This document shows positions 33,607 through 43,288 of a DNA stretch of 64,000 bases, in pieces. Within the stretch, counting starts at the first letter, position 1, and every line of letters begins with the position of its first letter. Under the pieces are notes generated by a model. That model made no database searches. It was not told the origin of the DNA and saw only the letters and a program-made list of their open reading frames with translations. This DNA is from an uncultured Pelagibacteraceae bacterium (GTDB lineage Bacteria; Pseudomonadota; Alphaproteobacteria; Pelagibacterales; Pelagibacteraceae), in NCBI GenBank assembly GCA_902581605.1, contig CACHPE010000003.1, positions 46,978 to 110,977 on the forward strand. Direction: 5' to 3'. The position numbers and the translations under genes are program-made.

Positions 33607-34200
33607 ATGCATCCAGAAATTTTATCTATAACATTATTTGGAATTGTAGCTGCTTATTCCCCAGGGCCAAATAATTTTGTAGCATTTTATTCTGGATTTA
33701 ATTTTGGTATTTCTAGAACTCTTCCACACATTATAGGAGTGACTTTTGGTTTCCCTTTTTTATTACTATGTGTAGCTTTAGGATTAATAAATGTTTTTAA
33801 ACTTTATCCACTTATACAGGAAATATTAAAATATCTTGGAACATTATTTTTAATTTATCTAGCATATAAAATTTCTTTCTCTAATTCAAAAAATCAAGAA
33901 AACAAAAATAAAAATCCAGTAAAATTTATAGAAACATTTATTTTTCAGTTTTTAAATCCAAAAGCTGTAATTGCTTCAATTATAATTGTATCAACATACA
34001 TTCAAGTAGGTGAAAATTTTGTAAGTCATACGATTCAAATTGTTATATTGGCTCTGTTAGTCTCAGTAACCAGTATTACATTATGGACATTTTTAGGTAA
34101 ATTCTTCAGGAAATTTGCGACAAATCAGAAATTTATTAATTATTTTAATTATGTTATGTCACTGCTTCTTTTATTAAGCATATTAACATTTTATTTATAA
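33607..34200 (+). CDS. LysE/RhtB-family amino acid exporter
   Basis: A 197-residue membrane protein of LysE superfamily length. The family motif is AAYSPGPNNFVAFYSGFNFGISRTLPHIIGVTFGFPFLLL (residues 14-53), with GPN in the expected first-loop position. About six helices follow, plus the cytoplasmic stretch FSNSKNQENKNKNPVKFIETFIFQFLNPKA, where FxNPKA is typical. Such proteins expel excess amino acids or homoserine-lactone-like compounds. It ends one base before the aconitase gene. Confidence 0.85.
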   Translation: MHPEILSITLFGIVAAYSPGPNNFVAFYSGFNFGISRTLPHIIGVTFGFPFLLLCVALGLINVFKLYPLIQEILKYLGTLFLIYLAYKISFSNSKNQENKNKNPVKFIETFIFQFLNPKAVIASIIIVSTYIQVGENFVSHTIQIVILALLVSVTSITLWTFLGKFFRKFATNQKFINYFNYVMSLLLLLSILTFYL

Positions 34201-34201
34201 C

Positions 34202-36871
34202 ATGAAACCAGGAAACAAAAATTCTTATAATTCACTTAAAAAAATTTCAATAGATGGTAAAGATTTTAAATATTACTCATTACTTGAAGCGGAAAAAAAT
34301 GGTCTAAATGGTATAAGTAAACTTCCTAAATCTCTCAAAGTTTTGTTAGAAAATTTATTGAGATATGAAGATGACTTGAGCGTTACAAAGTCTCAAATAG
34401 AAGCTGTAAAAAACTGGTTAAAAACAAAGAAATCTAAAACTGAAATTGCTTATAGGCCGGCAAGAGTACTCCTTCAGGATTACACAGGAATACCGGCAGT
34501 AGCTGATCTTGCAGCAATGCGAGAAGCTGTAAAAGAAAAAAATAAAGATCCTAATACTATAAATCCTTTATCAGCAGTAGATCTTGTAATTGACCATTCA
34601 GTTCAAGTAGATCAGTCTGCTAAAGCGGATTCATTTGAAAAAAATGTAGATATTGAATTTGAAAGAAATGGAGAAAGGTATTCTTTTTTGAAATGGGGAC
34701 AACAAGCATTTAACAATTTTAGAATTGTACCACCTGGTACAGGAATTTGTCATCAGGTAAATTTAGAGTATTTATCAAAGGTAGTGTGGTCAGAAGAATT
34801 CAAAGGAGATAATTATTTGTTTCCTGATACTTTAGTTGGAACTGATAGCCACACAACAATGGTAAATGGATTATCTGTCTTAGGATGGGGAGTTGGTGGA
34901 ATTGAAGCCGAAGCAGGAATGCTTGGGCAACCAATATCAATGTTAATACCTGAAGTTATTGGTTTTGAGATGAAAAATAAAATGCCTGAAGGAACTACAG
35001 CAACTGATTTAGTTTTAACAGTTGTTAAAATGTTAAGAGACAAAGGAGTTGTTGGAAAGTTTGTTGAGTTTTATGGAGAAGGTTTGAAAAATTTAACTCT
35101 TGCTGATAGAGCTACAATTGCGAACATGGCACCAGAATATGGCGCTACATGCGGGTTCTTTCCTATTGATGAAGAAACTTTGAAATATTTAAAATTTTCT
35201 GGAAGAGATCAACATATTGTAAATATAGTTGAAAATTATGCTAAGGAACAAGGATTATGGGCAAGTAGTGATTTAGAATTTACTGACATCATATCTTTAG
35301 ATATGTCTACAGTTGTTCCAACTATTTCAGGTCCCAAAAGACCTCAAGACAAAGTACCTTTAACTGATGCACCATATTCTTTTAAAAAAGTATTACAGGA
35401 AGCTACAAGCAAAAATGAAAAATCTGTTTCAAAAGTGGCTAATACAGACTACGATATTAAAGATGGTTCTATATTAATTGCTGCAATTACTTCTTGTACT
35501 AATACTTCAAATCCAAATGTTTTGATTGGAGCAGGACTTTTGGCAAAAAAGGCAATTGAAAAAGGTTTACAAGTTAAACCATGGGTAAAAACTTCTTTAG
35601 CACCAGGATCTAAAGTAGTTACAGACTATTTGGCAAAAGCTGGATTAAACAAATATTTGGATAATCTTGGCTTTAATTTAGTTGGTTATGGCTGTACAAC
35701 TTGCATTGGAAATTCAGGACCACTTCCAGAAAATATTGTAGAAGCAATCCAAAAAGAAAATATTTATGCAGTTTCTGTTTTATCAGGAAATAGAAATTTT
35801 GAGGGAAGAATTTCACCACATATAAAAGCTAACTATCTGGCCTCACCTCCACTTGTTGTTGCATACGCGATAGCTGGACATATGGAAGTAGATTTATATA
35901 AAGATCCACTAGGAAAAGATAAAGATGGTAAAGAAGTATTTTTAAAAGATATTTGGCCTTCCAATAAAGAGATTGAAGAAACTTTAAAAGATTCTCTAAA
36001 TGCAGAGATGTTTATACAAAGATATTCCAATGTAACCGAGGGCCCAACTCAATGGCAAAAAATTAAAACCGATAAAAGCAGCATCTATAATTGGGATGAG
36101 GGTTCAACATATGTTAAAAAACCTCCATTCTTTGACTCTTTATCAGACGAACCAGAGGGATTTAAAGAAATAAAGGATGCAAGACCATTATTAATATTAG
36201 GGGACATGGTAACTACAGACCATATATCACCAGCTGGAAGTATTCAAAAAGATAGTCCAACTGGTGAATATTTTATGGAACATCAGATTTTGCCAAAAGA
36301 TTTTAACTCTTACGGTTCAAGAAGAGGTAACCATGAAGTTATGATGCGAGGAACTTTTGCAAATATAAGAATTAGAAATGAAATGGCTCCAGGTACAGAA
36401 GGTGGTTTTACAAAGTTATATCCAGAAGAAAAAGTTCTTCCTATCTATGACGCAGTTGTTGAATATAAAAAAAGAGGAACAGATTTAGTTGTAATTGGTG
36501 GAAAAGAGTATGGAACTGGATCGTCTAGAGATTGGGCAGCTAAAGGAACAAAATTACTTGGGATAAAAGCAGTAATCGCAGAGAGTTTTGAAAGAATTCA
36601 CCGATCTAATTTGATTGGAATGGGAATATTGCCGTTACAATTTATCGATGATGTGAATAGAAAAAATCTAAAATTAATTGGTTCTGAATTAATTAGTATT
36701 CTAAATATAGAAAAGGGCGTTAATCCTTCAGATGAAGTGACAGTCGAAATTAAATATGCTTCTGGCGAAATAAAGAAAATTAAAACTTTATGCAGAATTG
36801 ATACAAAAAATGAATTAGAGTATTATAAAAATGGAGGTATTCTGCAGTACGTTTTAAGGAATATGATTTAG
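34202..36871 (+). CDS. acnA: Aconitate hydratase A
   Basis: An 889-residue TCA-cycle enzyme interconverting citrate and isocitrate. The [4Fe-4S] ligands are visible: Cys in AITSCTNTSNPNV (about 430-442) and the CxxC in GYGCTTCIGNSGPL (about 497-510). Substrate-binding landmarks are LVGTDSHTTMVNGLSVLGWGVGGIEAEA, VLSGNRNFEGRISP and the C-terminal swivelling-domain GKEYGTGSSRDWAAKGT. The length and the RPARVLLQDYTGIPAVADLAAMR segment fit AcnA/IRP1-type rather than AcnB. It starts one base after the LysE-family stop. Confidence 0.96.
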   Translation: MKPGNKNSYNSLKKISIDGKDFKYYSLLEAEKNGLNGISKLPKSLKVLLENLLRYEDDLSVTKSQIEAVKNWLKTKKSKTEIAYRPARVLLQDYTGIPAVADLAAMREAVKEKNKDPNTINPLSAVDLVIDHSVQVDQSAKADSFEKNVDIEFERNGERYSFLKWGQQAFNNFRIVPPGTGICHQVNLEYLSKVVWSEEFKGDNYLFPDTLVGTDSHTTMVNGLSVLGWGVGGIEAEAGMLGQPISMLIPEVIGFEMKNKMPEGTTATDLVLTVVKMLRDKGVVGKFVEFYGEGLKNLTLADRATIANMAPEYGATCGFFPIDEETLKYLKFSGRDQHIVNIVENYAKEQGLWASSDLEFTDIISLDMSTVVPTISGPKRPQDKVPLTDAPYSFKKVLQEATSKNEKSVSKVANTDYDIKDGSILIAAITSCTNTSNPNVLIGAGLLAKKAIEKGLQVKPWVKTSLAPGSKVVTDYLAKAGLNKYLDNLGFNLVGYGCTTCIGNSGPLPENIVEAIQKENIYAVSVLSGNRNFEGRISPHIKANYLASPPLVVAYAIAGHMEVDLYKDPLGKDKDGKEVFLKDIWPSNKEIEETLKDSLNAEMFIQRYSNVTEGPTQWQKIKTDKSSIYNWDEGSTYVKKPPFFDSLSDEPEGFKEIKDARPLLILGDMVTTDHISPAGSIQKDSPTGEYFMEHQILPKDFNSYGSRRGNHEVMMRGTFANIRIRNEMAPGTEGGFTKLYPEEKVLPIYDAVVEYKKRGTDLVVIGGKEYGTGSSRDWAAKGTKLLGIKAVIAESFERIHRSNLIGMGILPLQFIDDVNRKNLKLIGSELISILNIEKGVNPSDEVTVEIKYASGEIKKIKTLCRIDTKNELEYYKNGGILQYVLRNMI

Positions 36872-36873
36872 TT

Positions 36874-37518
36874 ATGGACGAAGATCTATCAATTATAAAT
36901 AGCAACACTAGAAATGAAAAAATTAAGAATTTTTTTGTAAACAATAAAAATAAAATAATTTCAGGTATAATTGTTTTAATAATTATTATAATAAGTGTTT
37001 TCAGTTACGATAAATATTTAATTAATAAAAAAAAAGATATCTCAGATAGTTACAATTCAATAATCATCGATTATTCTGAAAAAACAAAAGAAAAAACAGC
37101 TAGCAGTCTGATTGAAATAATAAACAAGAAAGACCCAACTTATTCACCTTTATCTCTTTATTTCATCATTGATAATAATCTTGTAAGTGATCAGTCCAAA
37201 ATCAATTCATTATTTGATTTATTGATAAACGATACATTATTAGACAGTGAAATTAATAACTTAATTATATACAAGAAGGCACTCTACAATGCAGATAATG
37301 CTCAAGAGGGTGATCTTTTAAATATGTTAAGTCCACTGATCAATTCAAAAAGTGTTTGGAAATCACATTCTTTATATTTAATGGCAGAATATTTTTATGC
37401 AAATAATCAAAAACAAAAAGCTAAAGAATTTTTCAACCAAATAATAGCTTTAGAAAATTCAAATCCAGATATAAGGCTTCAAGCAGAGAAAAGATTAAAC
37501 AGAGACCTGAGTGAATAA
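36874..37518 (+). CDS. YfgM-like membrane protein with TPR-type periplasmic domain
   Basis: A 214-residue protein with an N-terminal cytoplasmic tail, one transmembrane helix (IISGIIVLIIIIISVFSY, about 29-46) and a helical periplasmic region. The end of that region, SHSLYLMAEYFYANNQKQKAKEFFNQIIAL, looks like a TPR hairpin. In many proteobacteria a YfgM-like protein precedes BamB and the pair works near Sec/BAM in outer-membrane protein assembly. Here too the stop overlaps the start of the BamB-like lipoprotein gene. Sequence similarity is loose, so the assignment rests on architecture and synteny. Confidence 0.7.
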   Translation: MDEDLSIINSNTRNEKIKNFFVNNKNKIISGIIVLIIIIISVFSYDKYLINKKKDISDSYNSIIIDYSEKTKEKTASSLIEIINKKDPTYSPLSLYFIIDNNLVSDQSKINSLFDLLINDTLLDSEINNLIIYKKALYNADNAQEGDLLNMLSPLINSKSVWKSHSLYLMAEYFYANNQKQKAKEFFNQIIALENSNPDIRLQAEKRLNRDLSE

Positions 37519-38809
37519 ATTTATTTTTACTTTCATCGTTTTATTTTTTCTTAATAACTGTTCATTTAACGAAAACTCAAGAATTTGGAAAGACCAAGAA
37601 AATAAATCTGAAACAGATAAAAAAATAACTAAAGTTTTTGCAGAAGAAAATATAAGTGTTTCAGAATTTAATAGAGATTTAAAATTAGATCTATCATCAA
37701 TAAAAATAAATAATAAAAAAAATGAAAATCAAAATAATCTTGGTTTGCAAAATTACAAAGGTGAATTAGCAAAGATTGGTAACTTTAAATTTTCAAAGTT
37801 GGAGGAAATAAATCAATTAGATTTTGAACCAATTTTTTTGAAAAATGGAATAATATTTTTTGATAAAAAAGGTTCAATTATTAGGTATGATTATAATCAG
37901 AAAGTTATTTGGAAAAAAAACCATTATTCAAAAGCTGAAAAAAAATTAAAACCAAAACTTAATTTTTTAGCAGATGGGCAAAATCTTTTAATAGCCGATA
38001 GCATAGCAAAATATTATTCTTTGAATATTAGTACAGGAGAATTAAACTGGTCAAAAAATAATGATTATCCGTTTAATTCAAATATTAAAAAGCATAAAGA
38101 TAAAATATTTGTTATCGATTATAAAAATACACTGAGATGTTACAAAATTAAAGATGGTTCCGAATGTTGGAATTTGCAAACAGAGGACTCATTTACAATT
38201 TCAAATATTAAATATTCTTTAATTATTTTAAACGATAATGTTATTTTCAATAATTCTATAGGAGATATTACAGCTGTAGATATTGAAACAGGTTTAATTA
38301 CATGGCAACTACCTACACAGAATAGCTCGATAATAAATGAAACTTATAATTTTAAGACTTCTAAACTAGTATCAGATGGAAATTCTTTATTTTTTTCAAA
38401 TAATAAAAATCAGTTTTATTCAATTGACTTTAAAACAGGTGCTATTAATTGGATAAATGAAATTAATTCTAATGTAAAACCGATTTTGGTTGGAAATTTA
38501 ATTATTACAATTTCTAATGAAGGTTATTTATATTTAATTGACAAAAATAAAGGTAATATAGTTCGAATTACAGATCTATTTCTTAATTACAAAGATAAAA
38601 AAAGAAAATATATTTACCCTATTGGTTTTGTAATTGGAGATAAAAACGTATTTTTAACTAACTCAGATGGTAAGATGATTATAGCTGGGATTGAGGATGG
38701 AAAAATAATAAAAATTGAAAAAGTTTCTAGTGGATTAGTCTCTGAACCGTTTATATTTAACAATAATTTATATGTAGTAAGAAATGGTTCAATTTTACAA
38801 TATAACTAA
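37511..38809 (+). CDS. BamB-like PQQ beta-propeller lipoprotein
   Basis: A 432-residue protein starting at GTG 37511 inside the upstream gene. The N-terminus is a lipoprotein signal (MNKFIFTFIVLFFLNNC, lipobox LNNC). From about 100 on it carries repeated blades of the PQQ/WD-like type: SLNISTGELNWSKN, CYKIKDGSECWNLQT, AVDIETGLITWQLP, SIDFKTGAINWINE and YLIDKNKGNIVRI. Each follows the pattern A/S-x-D-x-x-T-G-x-x-x-W. This matches BamB of the outer-membrane assembly machine, tethered to the outer membrane by lipid. The Asn-Lys-rich linker (residues 20-95) is a product of low GC. The usual downstream der GTPase gene is not here. Confidence 0.78.
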   Translation: MNKFIFTFIVLFFLNNCSFNENSRIWKDQENKSETDKKITKVFAEENISVSEFNRDLKLDLSSIKINNKKNENQNNLGLQNYKGELAKIGNFKFSKLEEINQLDFEPIFLKNGIIFFDKKGSIIRYDYNQKVIWKKNHYSKAEKKLKPKLNFLADGQNLLIADSIAKYYSLNISTGELNWSKNNDYPFNSNIKKHKDKIFVIDYKNTLRCYKIKDGSECWNLQTEDSFTISNIKYSLIILNDNVIFNNSIGDITAVDIETGLITWQLPTQNSSIINETYNFKTSKLVSDGNSLFFSNNKNQFYSIDFKTGAINWINEINSNVKPILVGNLIITISNEGYLYLIDKNKGNIVRITDLFLNYKDKKRKYIYPIGFVIGDKNVFLTNSDGKMIIAGIEDGKIIKIEKVSSGLVSEPFIFNNNLYVVRNGSILQYN

Positions 38810-38811
38810 AC

Positions 38812-39243
38812 ATGTTCCTAAAATTTTTAGAAAAGATTGGAAGAAAAAAAGTTGTATTGGACAGGGGCCCCTCACATCCTAAATTTGAAGAAGCAAAACC
38901 ATGGATGAATAGATATTATGTTTTGATGAGGTATAGACCTAAATGGTTTCCATTCAATATATTAATTCATGAGATGCTAGCAGATGACCATGGAGAAGGA
39001 GTTCATAATCACACATTTCCTTATATCACGATAATTTTAAAAGGTGGTTATTGGGAAACATTAAGCACTGGTAAGTTTTGGCGTCCACCAGGTTATATTG
39101 GTTTTAGATCAGCAAATAATTTGCATCGAGTAGATTTGGAACCAGGAACCAAACCATTAACTTTGTTTATCTCAGGTCCATTTGGACTAAGGAAAGGACC
39201 AAGATCAGAGTATGGTATTGACTTTAAAACTAAAAAAAATTGA
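38812..39243 (+). CDS. Cupin-like protein
   Basis: A 143-residue protein with a cupin core: motif 1-like DDHGEGVHNHTFPYITIILKGGYWE (about 60-84), with His-x-His and Glu as metal ligands, and motif 2-like WRPPGYIGFRSANNLHRVDLEPG (about 88-111), with the closing His. No enzyme subfamily is recognised. It lies two bases after the BamB-like gene and its stop overlaps the zapE start, so it is probably an unrelated housekeeping passenger in this operon. A metal-dependent small-molecule or sugar-binding function is possible. Confidence 0.65.
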   Translation: MFLKFLEKIGRKKVVLDRGPSHPKFEEAKPWMNRYYVLMRYRPKWFPFNILIHEMLADDHGEGVHNHTFPYITIILKGGYWETLSTGKFWRPPGYIGFRSANNLHRVDLEPGTKPLTLFISGPFGLRKGPRSEYGIDFKTKKN

Positions 39244-40298
39244 TGACAAAAAAATTTGAAAATCAATTTATATCTTATTGTGAAAATCAAAATTTAGAAG
39301 TTAGTCCTAATCAAATCAAAGTTATTAAAAAATTAGAAGATTATTATCAAAGTAATTACAAATCATTTTTTTCTAAATTTTTTTCCAAACAAAAAACTAA
39401 AAAAGGATTTTATTTGTATGGTGGTGTAGGGGTTGGTAAAACAATGATTTTAAACTTCATTTATGATCATCTTGAAGAAAAAAAATTAAAAAAGCATTTT
39501 AATGAATTTATGTTAGGTTTTCATGATTTTGTCCATGACCAAAAAGAAAAAAATGAGGAAAATATAATCAATCAATTTGTTAAAAATTTAAAATCAAAAG
39601 CTTCATTAGTTTATTTTGATGAGTTCCAAGTAACAAACATTGTTGATGCAATGATTTTAGGAAGACTATTTGAACAAATATTTAAAGAAGATATTAAAAT
39701 TATTTTTACTTCAAACACCAAAATTTCAGAACTTTATAAAGAAGGTCTTCAACGTGAACAGTTTATACCTTTTATAAAAATAATGGAAGATCAATCAATC
39801 GAGTATGAATTAATAATTGAGGATGATTATAGAAAATCTAATGATAATCAAAAACAAAGATATTTTTTTCCACTAAATCAAGAAACCAATTTTAAGATTA
39901 ACAAATTTTTTAGAACCGTAACAAAGGATAAAAAACAATCTTCAATAAAAATTAATGTGAAGGGAAGAGAGTTTAAAATAGAAAACTTTTATGAAGGAAT
40001 TATTAGATGTGACTTTAATCAACTTTGTGATCAAAATTTAGGAGCGGAAGATTATTTAGAAATTGTTAAAAACTGTAAATTTATGGTAATTGATCAAATA
40101 CCTCAATTTAATGATGTAAATTCAAATCAACAACAACGTTTTATCACTTTGTTAGATGTAATTTATGATAAAAATATTTCATTAGCAGTTACAGCTGATA
40201 TAAATTTAGATCAATTTACCTCTTCAAGATTGTTAGAAAAACCATTTAAACGAACAATTAGTCGTTTGTATGAGCTTACATCGAAGGAGTATAATTAA
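39243..40298 (+). CDS. zapE: Cell division protein ZapE (AFG1-like ATPase)
   Basis: A 351-residue P-loop ATPase of the AFG1/ZapE family. Landmarks are Walker A YGGVGVGKTM, HFNEFMLGFHDFVHD after it, Walker B LVYFDEFQVTNIVDAMILGRLFEQIF and sensor IIFTSNTKISELYKEGLQREQFIPFI, a family-typical run. The C-terminal CDQNLGAEDYLEI and ISRLYELTSKEY also fit. The ATG at 39243 overlaps the preceding stop (TGATG); a TTG one codon earlier is less likely. ZapE acts at the Z ring in E. coli, and AFG1 acts in mitochondrial protein quality control. The stop overlaps yjbQ. Confidence 0.9.
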   Translation: MTKKFENQFISYCENQNLEVSPNQIKVIKKLEDYYQSNYKSFFSKFFSKQKTKKGFYLYGGVGVGKTMILNFIYDHLEEKKLKKHFNEFMLGFHDFVHDQKEKNEENIINQFVKNLKSKASLVYFDEFQVTNIVDAMILGRLFEQIFKEDIKIIFTSNTKISELYKEGLQREQFIPFIKIMEDQSIEYELIIEDDYRKSNDNQKQRYFFPLNQETNFKINKFFRTVTKDKKQSSIKINVKGREFKIENFYEGIIRCDFNQLCDQNLGAEDYLEIVKNCKFMVIDQIPQFNDVNSNQQQRFITLLDVIYDKNISLAVTADINLDQFTSSRLLEKPFKRTISRLYELTSKEYN

Positions 40299-40717
40299 TG
40301 AAACAAGAATTTTACGATTTTCAAATTAAGACTAATGGTCAAAAGTTATATGAATTTACTAATGATACAATTCATTGGATTGGTCAAAATAACTTTAAAA
40401 ATGGTATTCTTAATTTAAGTATTCAGCACACAAGCGCCTCATTAATTGTTCAAGAAAATGCAGATCCAGATGTACAAACAGATTTAATAAATTATTTTGA
40501 TAAATTAGCTCCTATGGATAACAAACTATACGTTCATACTATGGAGGGAAAAGATGATATGCCTGCACATATTAAATCCGCATTAACAAATAATCAAATT
40601 TCTCTAAGCGTGAAAGATAGTGAATTGTTGCTTGGAACTTGGCAGGGGATATATTTATTTGAACACAGATTTGAGGCTCAAAAAAGAACTATAATTCATC
40701 ATTTTATTGGAGAATAA
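40298..40717 (+). CDS. YjbQ/UPF0047 family protein
   Basis: A 139-residue protein of the YjbQ family. The conserved features are GILNLSIQHTSASLIVQENADPDVQTDL (about 37-64), HTMEGKDDMPAHIKSALTNNQISL and the C-terminal LLGTWQGIYLFEHR, which carry the histidines and acidic residues of a metal site. Some members have thiamine-phosphate synthase activity in genetic assays, while the physiological role is unclear. It is the last gene of the plus-strand run and lies 8 bases from the convergent photolyase stop. No terminator hairpin is visible between them. Confidence 0.88.
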   Translation: MKQEFYDFQIKTNGQKLYEFTNDTIHWIGQNNFKNGILNLSIQHTSASLIVQENADPDVQTDLINYFDKLAPMDNKLYVHTMEGKDDMPAHIKSALTNNQISLSVKDSELLLGTWQGIYLFEHRFEAQKRTIIHHFIGE

Positions 40718-40725
40718 AATCAAAT

Positions 40726-42147
40726 TTATTTTTTCTTCAAAGATTGGAACGCTTCAAGAGCTGCAGCTCTTGCTTTTTCATGAACAACAATAGGGCCTGG
40801 GTAATCTTTGCCAATTATTGTTTTTATAGCTTCTTGATACTTTAATTCCATTTCCCATGGCTTATGAATGAATTTTTTTGGCACTTTGCTTAATTCAGGA
40901 ACCCACTTTTTTACATAAAAACCTTCCTTATCAAATTTTTCTCCCTGCAAAATCGGATTAAATATTCTAAAGTAAGGTGCAGCATCAGCTCCACAACCAG
41001 CAACCCATTGCCATTGAGCTACATTATTTGCTTTATTGAAATCTAGTAAACAATTTCTGAAATGTTTCTCACCTTCCATCCAATTAATTCTTAAATGTTT
41101 TACAAGAAAAGAACCAACAACCATTCGAATTCTGTTATGCATCCATCCAGTTTCATATAATTCTCTCATTCCAGCATCCACAATAGGATAGCCAGTCATT
41201 CCTGATTTCCATGCCTTTAAAAATTTCTCATTCTTTACCCAAGGAAATTTATCAAATTCTTTTCTATAATTACCTATTAAAAATTCGGGAAAATAATTAA
41301 TTAAACTATGTGAAAATTCACGCCATCCTAATTCATTGATATATTTCCTATAGCCAATTCCTTTAGATTTTATTTCATTACATTTTTGCCAAATAGTACT
41401 TACGTGAATTTGACCATGTTTAATGTATGGAGACAATTTTGATGTACCCTCGATTGATGGATAATCTCTAGCTGTTCCATAATCTTTAATTTTTTTTTCA
41501 ATTAAATTGTTAAGAACTTTTTTCGAATCATTTTCAGAAACTTTCCAGTATTTCTCAAATTTTTTATACCAATTTTTTTTTGGTAAAATGTTTTTAGGTT
41601 CAATACTGTTTTTAAAAAAAGAAATTAATTTAATTTTTTTTTTTACAACATAATTTTTGCTTGGGGGCAAACTAAGATATTTATCTTCGGCATTTCTCCA
41701 GAATGGACTAAATACTTTAAAAGGTGTACCATCATTTTTAGTTACTTCTTGAAACTCATTAAGAATATTTCCTTTAAAATATTTGAACTCAACTTCGTTT
41801 TTTAAAAAAGTATCTCTTATTTTTTTTCCTTTAGCAATTACATCTGGTTCATATATCTTATTCCAATAGATAGAAATATTATCTTTTTTTTTAATTTTTG
41901 ATAATATATCTAGCTCGTCTCCCTCTAATATTTGAAGATTGATTTTGTATTTAAATAATTGTGACTTAAATTCCTCTAAAGATTTATATAGCCACCATTT
42001 TTGTGCTTCTCTTTTTTTATCAAAATCATTTTTATTATAAATAAATAATGCAATGACGTTATCGTGATTTTGACTTGCAAAAGATAGTGCAGGATTATGT
42101 TCAATTCTAAAATCTTCTCTAATCCAAAATATCGCTTTTTTTTTCAT
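40726..42147 (-). CDS. phrB: Deoxyribodipyrimidine photolyase
   Basis: A 473-residue class I cryptochrome/photolyase. The N-terminal antenna domain opens IFWIREDFRIEHNPALSFAS. FAD-binding landmarks are TSKLSPYIKHGQIHVSTIW, NELGWREFSHSLINYFPE, YPIVDAGMRELYETGWMHNRIRMVVGSFLVKHLRINW and LLDFNKANNVAQWQWVAGCGADAAPYFRIFNP. These fit a CPD photolyase that repairs UV dimers using light, as expected in a surface-ocean bacterium. An all-Lys C-terminus closes the frame. It starts six bases from the DpaL-like stop. Confidence 0.92.
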   Translation of the reverse strand: MKKKAIFWIREDFRIEHNPALSFASQNHDNVIALFIYNKNDFDKKREAQKWWLYKSLEEFKSQLFKYKINLQILEGDELDILSKIKKKDNISIYWNKIYEPDVIAKGKKIRDTFLKNEVEFKYFKGNILNEFQEVTKNDGTPFKVFSPFWRNAEDKYLSLPPSKNYVVKKKIKLISFFKNSIEPKNILPKKNWYKKFEKYWKVSENDSKKVLNNLIEKKIKDYGTARDYPSIEGTSKLSPYIKHGQIHVSTIWQKCNEIKSKGIGYRKYINELGWREFSHSLINYFPEFLIGNYRKEFDKFPWVKNEKFLKAWKSGMTGYPIVDAGMRELYETGWMHNRIRMVVGSFLVKHLRINWMEGEKHFRNCLLDFNKANNVAQWQWVAGCGADAAPYFRIFNPILQGEKFDKEGFYVKKWVPELSKVPKKFIHKPWEMELKYQEAIKTIIGKDYPGPIVVHEKARAAALEAFQSLKKK

Positions 42148-42153
42148 GTGGGT

Positions 42154-43287
42154 TTATTTTCTGCCTTTAGATAGCAGTTGTTTGTAAAGTTTTACATCTG
42201 CATTACCTTCGCATCCTATTACCAAAACATTAGAATTTTCGTTAAGTTCTATAATTTTTTTAATTTTAGTATCATTACAAACGCCTACCAGGCTTATAAT
42301 ACCAGGTGCAGAGCACTCTCCACCAATTATTGAATTTTTACAAAGCTTTTTGTCTTTTAACATTGCTACAGTTTTAGCAATATTTCGGTCACTTACAGAC
42401 ACACAACAATTGCTCGTTTTTTTCAATATTTGCCAAGGAATATATGACATTTCATTACACGACATACCTCCCATGATGCTCTCCTTTTTAATTTTAATTT
42501 TTCTTAATTTATTGTGTTTTATGCTTTGAAGAACACAATCAGCTCTATCAGGCTCAACAATTATTATCTTTGGAATTCTTTTAAAATATTTTGCAACACC
42601 AGCAACTACACCAGCAGCCATACCACCAACTCCAGCCTGTAAGAAAATATGGGTTATATATTGATTTGTTTGTTTAGAAATTTCTCTAATCATTATGGAG
42701 TACCCTGCCATGGTAAGTTGAGGTACTAATTTATACTCTTTTGTTGAAACATCTTGAACAATTTTCCAATTATTTTTTTTTGATAACTTCTTACATTCAT
42801 TGAGTGAATTTTCGTAATCTCCTTTAACTCTTATTACTTCGGCACCAAATTTTTTAATTTCTTTAACTCTTGTATCGCTAACGTATTGACTAACAAATAT
42901 TTTACATTTTAATCCCAACCTTTTAGCGCCCCATGCTACAGATCTTCCATGATTTCCAGCAGTTGCTGAGGAAATAATTATATTTTTTTTTCCTTTAGAT
43001 ATTTTTTCAACAGCATAAGCACCACCCAAAGCTTTAAATGATTTTAAATGAAATCTTTTAGATTCATCCTTATAAAAAACATTATTTAGTTTTAAATTTT
43101 TTTGTAATTTATCAAGTTTTAATAGCGGGGTTGCTTTATAATTTTTCCAATTGGAAACTGATTTAAAGGCGTTTGTTAATAGTAATGAAGGTACAAATCT
43201 TAAAACATAATTTCTTTTAAAACTAAAATTATTATTTTTTAAAGATTTTGTAAGTTTCCAGTTTTTAATACTTTTTAAACTTTTCAC
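42154..43287 (-). CDS. PLP-dependent diaminopropionate ammonia-lyase-like enzyme (DpaL family)
   Basis: A 377-residue fold-type II PLP enzyme starting at GTG 43287. The cofactor lysine is Lys85 in DESKRFHLKSFKALGGAYAV, and QAGVGGMAAGVVAGV is the phosphate-binding glycine loop. The overall layout (VVQD-like VQDVSTKEY, VEPDRADC, IMGGMSCNEMSYIPW, GCEGNADVKLY) follows DpaL/YgeX. The Asp of the family motif TDGNHGRG, used in E. coli for the D-isomer, is Ala110 here (ATAGNHGRS). Activity may therefore be restricted to L-2,3-diaminopropionate or shifted to a threonine/serine-dehydratase-like reaction. It ends a minus-strand run after a GlnT-like ligase. An N-terminal Lys-rich stretch is also present. 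Confidence 0.78.
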   Translation of the reverse strand: MKSLKSIKNWKLTKSLKNNNFSFKRNYVLRFVPSLLLTNAFKSVSNWKNYKATPLLKLDKLQKNLKLNNVFYKDESKRFHLKSFKALGGAYAVEKISKGKKNIIISSATAGNHGRSVAWGAKRLGLKCKIFVSQYVSDTRVKEIKKFGAEVIRVKGDYENSLNECKKLSKKNNWKIVQDVSTKEYKLVPQLTMAGYSIMIREISKQTNQYITHIFLQAGVGGMAAGVVAGVAKYFKRIPKIIIVEPDRADCVLQSIKHNKLRKIKIKKESIMGGMSCNEMSYIPWQILKKTSNCCVSVSDRNIAKTVAMLKDKKLCKNSIIGGECSAPGIISLVGVCNDTKIKKIIELNENSNVLVIGCEGNADVKLYKQLLSKGRK

Positions 43288-43288
43288 T

